Below are positions 5,921 through 7,613 of a stretch of 7,613 bases of DNA, piece after piece. The notes under the pieces are model-generated. The model was given only the letters and a program-made list of their open reading frames with translations, did not search any database and was not told the DNA's origin. The translations under genes and the position numbers were made by a program. The DNA is from Deltaproteobacteria bacterium. GTDB lineage: Bacteria; Myxococcota_A; Polyangia; HGW-17; SLPX01. Position 1 is the first letter of the stretch. Every line of letters begins with the position of its first letter. The stretch lies in NCBI GenBank assembly GCA_011390535.1, contig JAABSF010000115.1:1-7613 (forward strand), read 5' to 3'.

Positions 5921-5961
5921 TAGGCCGTGGCAAAAAGTCGCAGCAGGGCCGAGTGGACAAT
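5921..5961 (+). repeat. 41-bp direct repeat, left copy
   Basis: Begins taggccgtggcaaaaag and matches the right copy (6303-6343) at 35 of 41 bases by my alignment, with a 382-bp offset. The core ggccgtggc also appears inverted (gccacggcc) at about 6242-6250 within the intervening segment. Confidence 0.85.
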
Positions 5962-6302
5962 TGCTAATGTCTGTCACCTTTTCCCGGGCGGCTGTAGACA
6001 GATCTATTTATTCAAAACAGTAATATTTAGAACGAGCAGTAAAACGGGGCAGTCCCAAAAAGCCGGCGTATCCAAGTGCCGCTGTCCGAAGGACTGAAGG
6101 CACTTTGACGAGTCGCTGATGATGCTCGCCGAAGGGGAGCTTCAAACAGCGACGTCCGGCGGCTTGGGCGCTGCCCTCAAAAATTGCTCGTTCGGTCCTT
6201 CGAATGCATCCCTGTGGAAAGCTTTGTGCTCTGCGAAGACCCGCCACGGCCGATCCCATACTCGCTATTATCTGCTTAAACGAGCAAATATATGCGATTC
6301 TT
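5962..6302. other. Hairpin-rich intergenic segment, possible structured RNA or small non-autonomous element
   Basis: Successive inverted repeats fill this segment. The first is tctgtc/gacaga (5970-5975/5997-6002). The second is aagtgcc/ggcactt enclosing gtcc-gaa-ggac (6074-6105). The third is gac-gtcgctg/cagcgac-gtc enclosing gctcgcc-gaa-ggggagc (6107-6156). The fourth is gggc-gct-gccc (6166-6176). Longer-range pairs include gaacgagca/tgctcgttc (6030-6038 and 6185-6193). Two neighbouring hairpins share a cc-gaa-gg tip. Such density is not expected of plain spacer DNA. There is no transposase and no obvious promoter, so strand and function are open. Confidence 0.5.
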
Positions 6303-6343
6303 TAGGCCGTGGCAAAAAGCCGGAGCAGGGATCAGTGGATAAT
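6303..6343 (+). repeat. 41-bp direct repeat, right copy
   Basis: Partner of 5921-5961. The first 17 bases are identical, and the substitutions cluster in the middle (positions 18-31). It ends 24 bp from the stop codon of the zinc-ribbon gene. The pair could be the ends of a small inserted element or two members of a dispersed intergenic repeat family. Confidence 0.85.
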
Positions 6344-6367
6344 CCTACTTCACGGAACCGCACCCGT

Positions 6368-7228
6368 TCAATCGAAGAAGACACTCAGGAGAGAGCCCAA
6401 CAACCCTCCACCCCTGGAGAATGTAGGGCCGGGATTGAAACCTGAAGCCATGGTGTGTGTGTTTGTACTTCGGGCGAGGTTACGTGCTCGTTCGGCTTGT
6501 CTGACCGCCTCTTCTGATTCCCACTTTCGGGCCTCTTGGAGACCACCGTCTGAGATGAATTTCGCTATCCGTTCCAGCTCTTCATCATCGAGCCAAATTC
6601 CGTGTTCACGGCACTTGTCAACGATGACTCCGGAGCGTCTGCCGAAATTTTTCCTGTTCATCAAAACACCACACTCAGGACATTTCAGATAGACAACCGG
6701 ATCAAGCTTACGGGCTTTAGTGTTTTTTTGAGGTAATGGATTTTTCTCGAATTCTTCAACTTTCCTTTTGGAGATTTCCCTGAAAGCGTCGGAAGACAGC
6801 CAGAGTCCGCTGCATGAAGGACATTCTTCAACTGGAACCTCATCCAGTTTTCTGGTGTGGAGGTGAACCTTACAGCGCGGACAGTTATGTTCCACTTCTT
6901 CGCCCATGCATAATGTCTGAGGTCTTATAGGATGCGCGCAAGAGACGCAGTATTTGGATTCTGGAGACAACCGTGCAAAACAGCTGGGACAAAGGAGAGT
7001 TTTTTTCGATTCATCTTTGTCTAAAAAGCCCCCACAGTACTCACACTGCAAAGCGTCTGGGCGCACCGGACCGCCACAGTCGGCACAGTGAAGTACGGCT
7101 GCTTCCTGAGGTTTGCTTTGCGGAACGACCAGCAGATGTCCGCATCGGCATCTCACCTTTGCTCCAGAGCTATAACCTTCGGGTTTGTATTGATTACCGC
7201 AGGCCCGGCATTCTATTATGGGTATCAC
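6368..7228 (-). CDS. Multi-zinc-ribbon protein with two TFIIB-type ribbons
   Basis: 286 residues, starting at GTG with AGGAAG (7236-7241) 7 nt upstream. Five metal-binding ribbons are visible: Cys7/10/27/29, Cys48/51/62/65, Cys80/83/94/97, Cys116/119/136/139, and Cys183/186/206 with His209. The fourth and fifth carry the TFIIB-type zinc-ribbon signature, CPSCSGLWL (136-144) and CREHGIWLDDEELERI (206-221). A lysine/glutamate-rich linker (about 150-175) separates them. After 225 the chain is charged and helical, then low-complexity, ending in a hydrophobic GGLLGSLLSVFF tail. There is no signal peptide, so it is cytoplasmic, with the tail possibly touching the membrane. Proteins of this type are widespread and mostly uncharacterised; nucleic-acid or protein binding is the usual guess. 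The gene is divergent from an Nramp-like transporter, which makes a metal link possible but unproven. No frameshift or damage is seen. Confidence 0.92.
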   Translation of the reverse strand: MIPIIECRACGNQYKPEGYSSGAKVRCRCGHLLVVPQSKPQEAAVLHCADCGGPVRPDALQCEYCGGFLDKDESKKTLLCPSCFARLSPESKYCVSCAHPIRPQTLCMGEEVEHNCPRCKVHLHTRKLDEVPVEECPSCSGLWLSSDAFREISKRKVEEFEKNPLPQKNTKARKLDPVVYLKCPECGVLMNRKNFGRRSGVIVDKCREHGIWLDDEELERIAKFISDGGLQEARKWESEEAVRQAERARNLARSTNTHTMASGFNPGPTFSRGGGLLGSLLSVFFD

Positions 7229-7235
7229 GTTTGTT

Positions 7236-7241
7236 CTTCCT
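7236..7241 (-). promoter_or_regulatory. Ribosome binding site supporting the GTG start of the zinc-ribbon gene
   Basis: AGGAAG on the minus strand, 7 nt before the GTG at 7228-7226. The ATG-less start is credible because the first ribbon cysteines begin only six codons later. Confidence 0.65.
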
Positions 7242-7505
7242 GGAGTATCTGTTTAATCAATTTCATTTCTTGTTTTCTAAAGAATACTTGAAGTTTTTTC
7301 TTCCCATAAAACAAGAAAAAAATCCTGGTTTATTGAATGGCTGGGAAAAAGCTGCATTCATTGTCCAAATCCAGCAGTTATTTTTGAGTCAGCCCTAAGC
7401 CAAAAGAGAATAAGCACCTGGACATTAGGGGTCAGCCGGTTTTGAAAATATTCGGGTCTTACTCATGGACAACTCATCCCGAGGGAAGTAACAATTCCCA
7501 ACCTG
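7242..7505. other. Divergent promoter region between zinc-ribbon and Nramp-like genes
   Basis: AT-rich and without a gene. It contains a perfect 11-bp inverted repeat, tttcttgtttt (7266-7276) and aaaacaagaaa (7308-7318). An imperfect hairpin spans about 7325-7374, with arms ctgg-ttt and tgaatg-gct pairing to agc, cattca and aaa-t-ccag. A 5-bp hairpin gggaa/ttccc (7483-7499) lies directly before the transporter start. No clear sigma-70 promoter stands out on either strand, and none of the known metal riboswitch signatures I could recall fits. Confidence 0.5.
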
Positions 7506-7613
7506 ATGCAACGTTTTGTTAGAATATGGAATCTTATCGGTCCCGGCTTGCTCATGGCCGCCACTTCCATGGGAGCGAGTCACCTGGTTTTGAGCCCGCG
7601 TGCGGGAATGTTG
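7506..7613 (+). CDS. Nramp-like metal transporter, N-terminal fragment cut by the window end
   Basis: The first 36 codons are present; the rest lies off the window. After a short N-terminus comes NLIGPGLLMAATSMGASHLV, which matches transmembrane helix 1 of the Nramp (MntH/SLC11) family, followed by LSPRAGML. In classical Nramp proteins this helix carries DPGN, whose Asp and Asn bind Mn2+ or Fe2+. Here the region reads MGASHL, as in the Nramp-related branch with SHLVxSxRAG. The substrate may therefore differ from Mn2+/Fe2+, but this is inference from a short fragment. The product would be an inner-membrane transporter of about eleven helices. The ATG at 7506 has no Shine-Dalgarno at normal distance: gagggaag ends 17 nt upstream and is partly inside a small hairpin. 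The family assignment is strong. Confidence 0.85.
   Translation, partial: MQRFVRIWNLIGPGLLMAATSMGASHLVLSPRAGML

Larger units (their letters stand above)
5722..6367. other. Gene-free stretch between the aaRS-like and zinc-ribbon genes
   Basis: About 640 bp. The part next to the aaRS-like gene holds its promoter candidate. From 5921 to 6343 lies the repeat-bounded, hairpin-rich segment described separately. Two overlapping open frames here (minus 6259-6008, plus 6119-6445) lack ribosome sites. They cover the hairpins, and the plus frame also runs antisense into the zinc-ribbon gene, so I read them as by-products of the structured DNA. Confidence 0.6.

Noticed and set aside
6008..6259. Minus-strand 83-codon frame in the structured segment
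   Set aside because: No ribosome site, and it spans the hairpins. It looks like a translated repeat element rather than a gene, though the translation felt faintly familiar as a by-product of dispersed repeats.
5921..6343. Integrase attachment sites flanking a mobile element
   Set aside because: Direct repeats are present, but there is no integrase and no tRNA gene, and the 6 of 41 mismatches argue against recent site-specific insertion.
6119..6445. Plus-strand 108-codon frame
   Set aside because: It covers the second hairpin and the right 41-bp repeat and runs antisense into the zinc-ribbon gene. No ribosome site or recognisable domain.
7229..7505. Manganese (yybP-ykoY) or magnesium riboswitch upstream of the Nramp-like gene
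   Set aside because: I could not find the conserved internal-loop sequences of these classes; only simple hairpins are present.

Overview
The window looks like chromosomal DNA from a Gram-negative bacterium of the old 'Deltaproteobacteria' assemblage (Myxococcota, Bradymonadota or Desulfobacterota-like). The main reason is three different families of cysteine-rich extracellular repeats, one of them joined to a SUMF1/formylglycine-generating-enzyme-like domain, a combination I know from those groups. Base composition is only moderately G+C, so a classic high-GC Myxococcus is unlikely. The taxonomic assignment is inference.

Left half (1-4592): three predicted surface lipoproteins. A Stig1-like cysteine-repeat lipoprotein runs leftward off the window (771 down to 1). 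A 785-bp gene-free divergent region follows, with a hairpin, a perfect 8-1-8 inverted repeat and a 10-bp tandem repeat. Then come two rightward genes. The first has four identically spaced six-Cys repeats joined to a SUMF1/FGE-type domain that lacks the catalytic Cys pair (1557-2996). The second has three ten-Cys repeats joined to a very glycine-rich C-terminal domain (3201-4592). All three have an N-terminal hydrophobic segment ending in Cys, followed by a disulfide-rich stalk. They look like a set of exported or surface-displayed proteins with different distal modules.

Right half (4593-7613): a leftward gene (5707-4688) encodes an unrecognised protein with features of class I aminoacyl-tRNA synthetase-like (HUP/Rossmann) folds but no HIGH motif. 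It has some resemblance, by eye, to cyclodipeptide synthases. Upstream lies a 640-bp gene-free stretch containing a highly structured segment bounded by two 41-bp direct repeats. Next is a leftward gene with a GTG start (7228-6368) encoding a protein with five zinc ribbons, two of them TFIIB-type. It is divergent from the first 36 codons of a rightward Nramp-like transporter gene (7506-7613), which runs off the window and lacks the usual DPGN metal-site motif.

There are no tRNA or rRNA genes, no CRISPR array, and no recognisable transposase or integrase. The left-half genes share a theme (secreted Cys-rich lipoproteins). The right-half genes are not obviously linked in function to them or, apart from the divergent metal-related pair, to one another.
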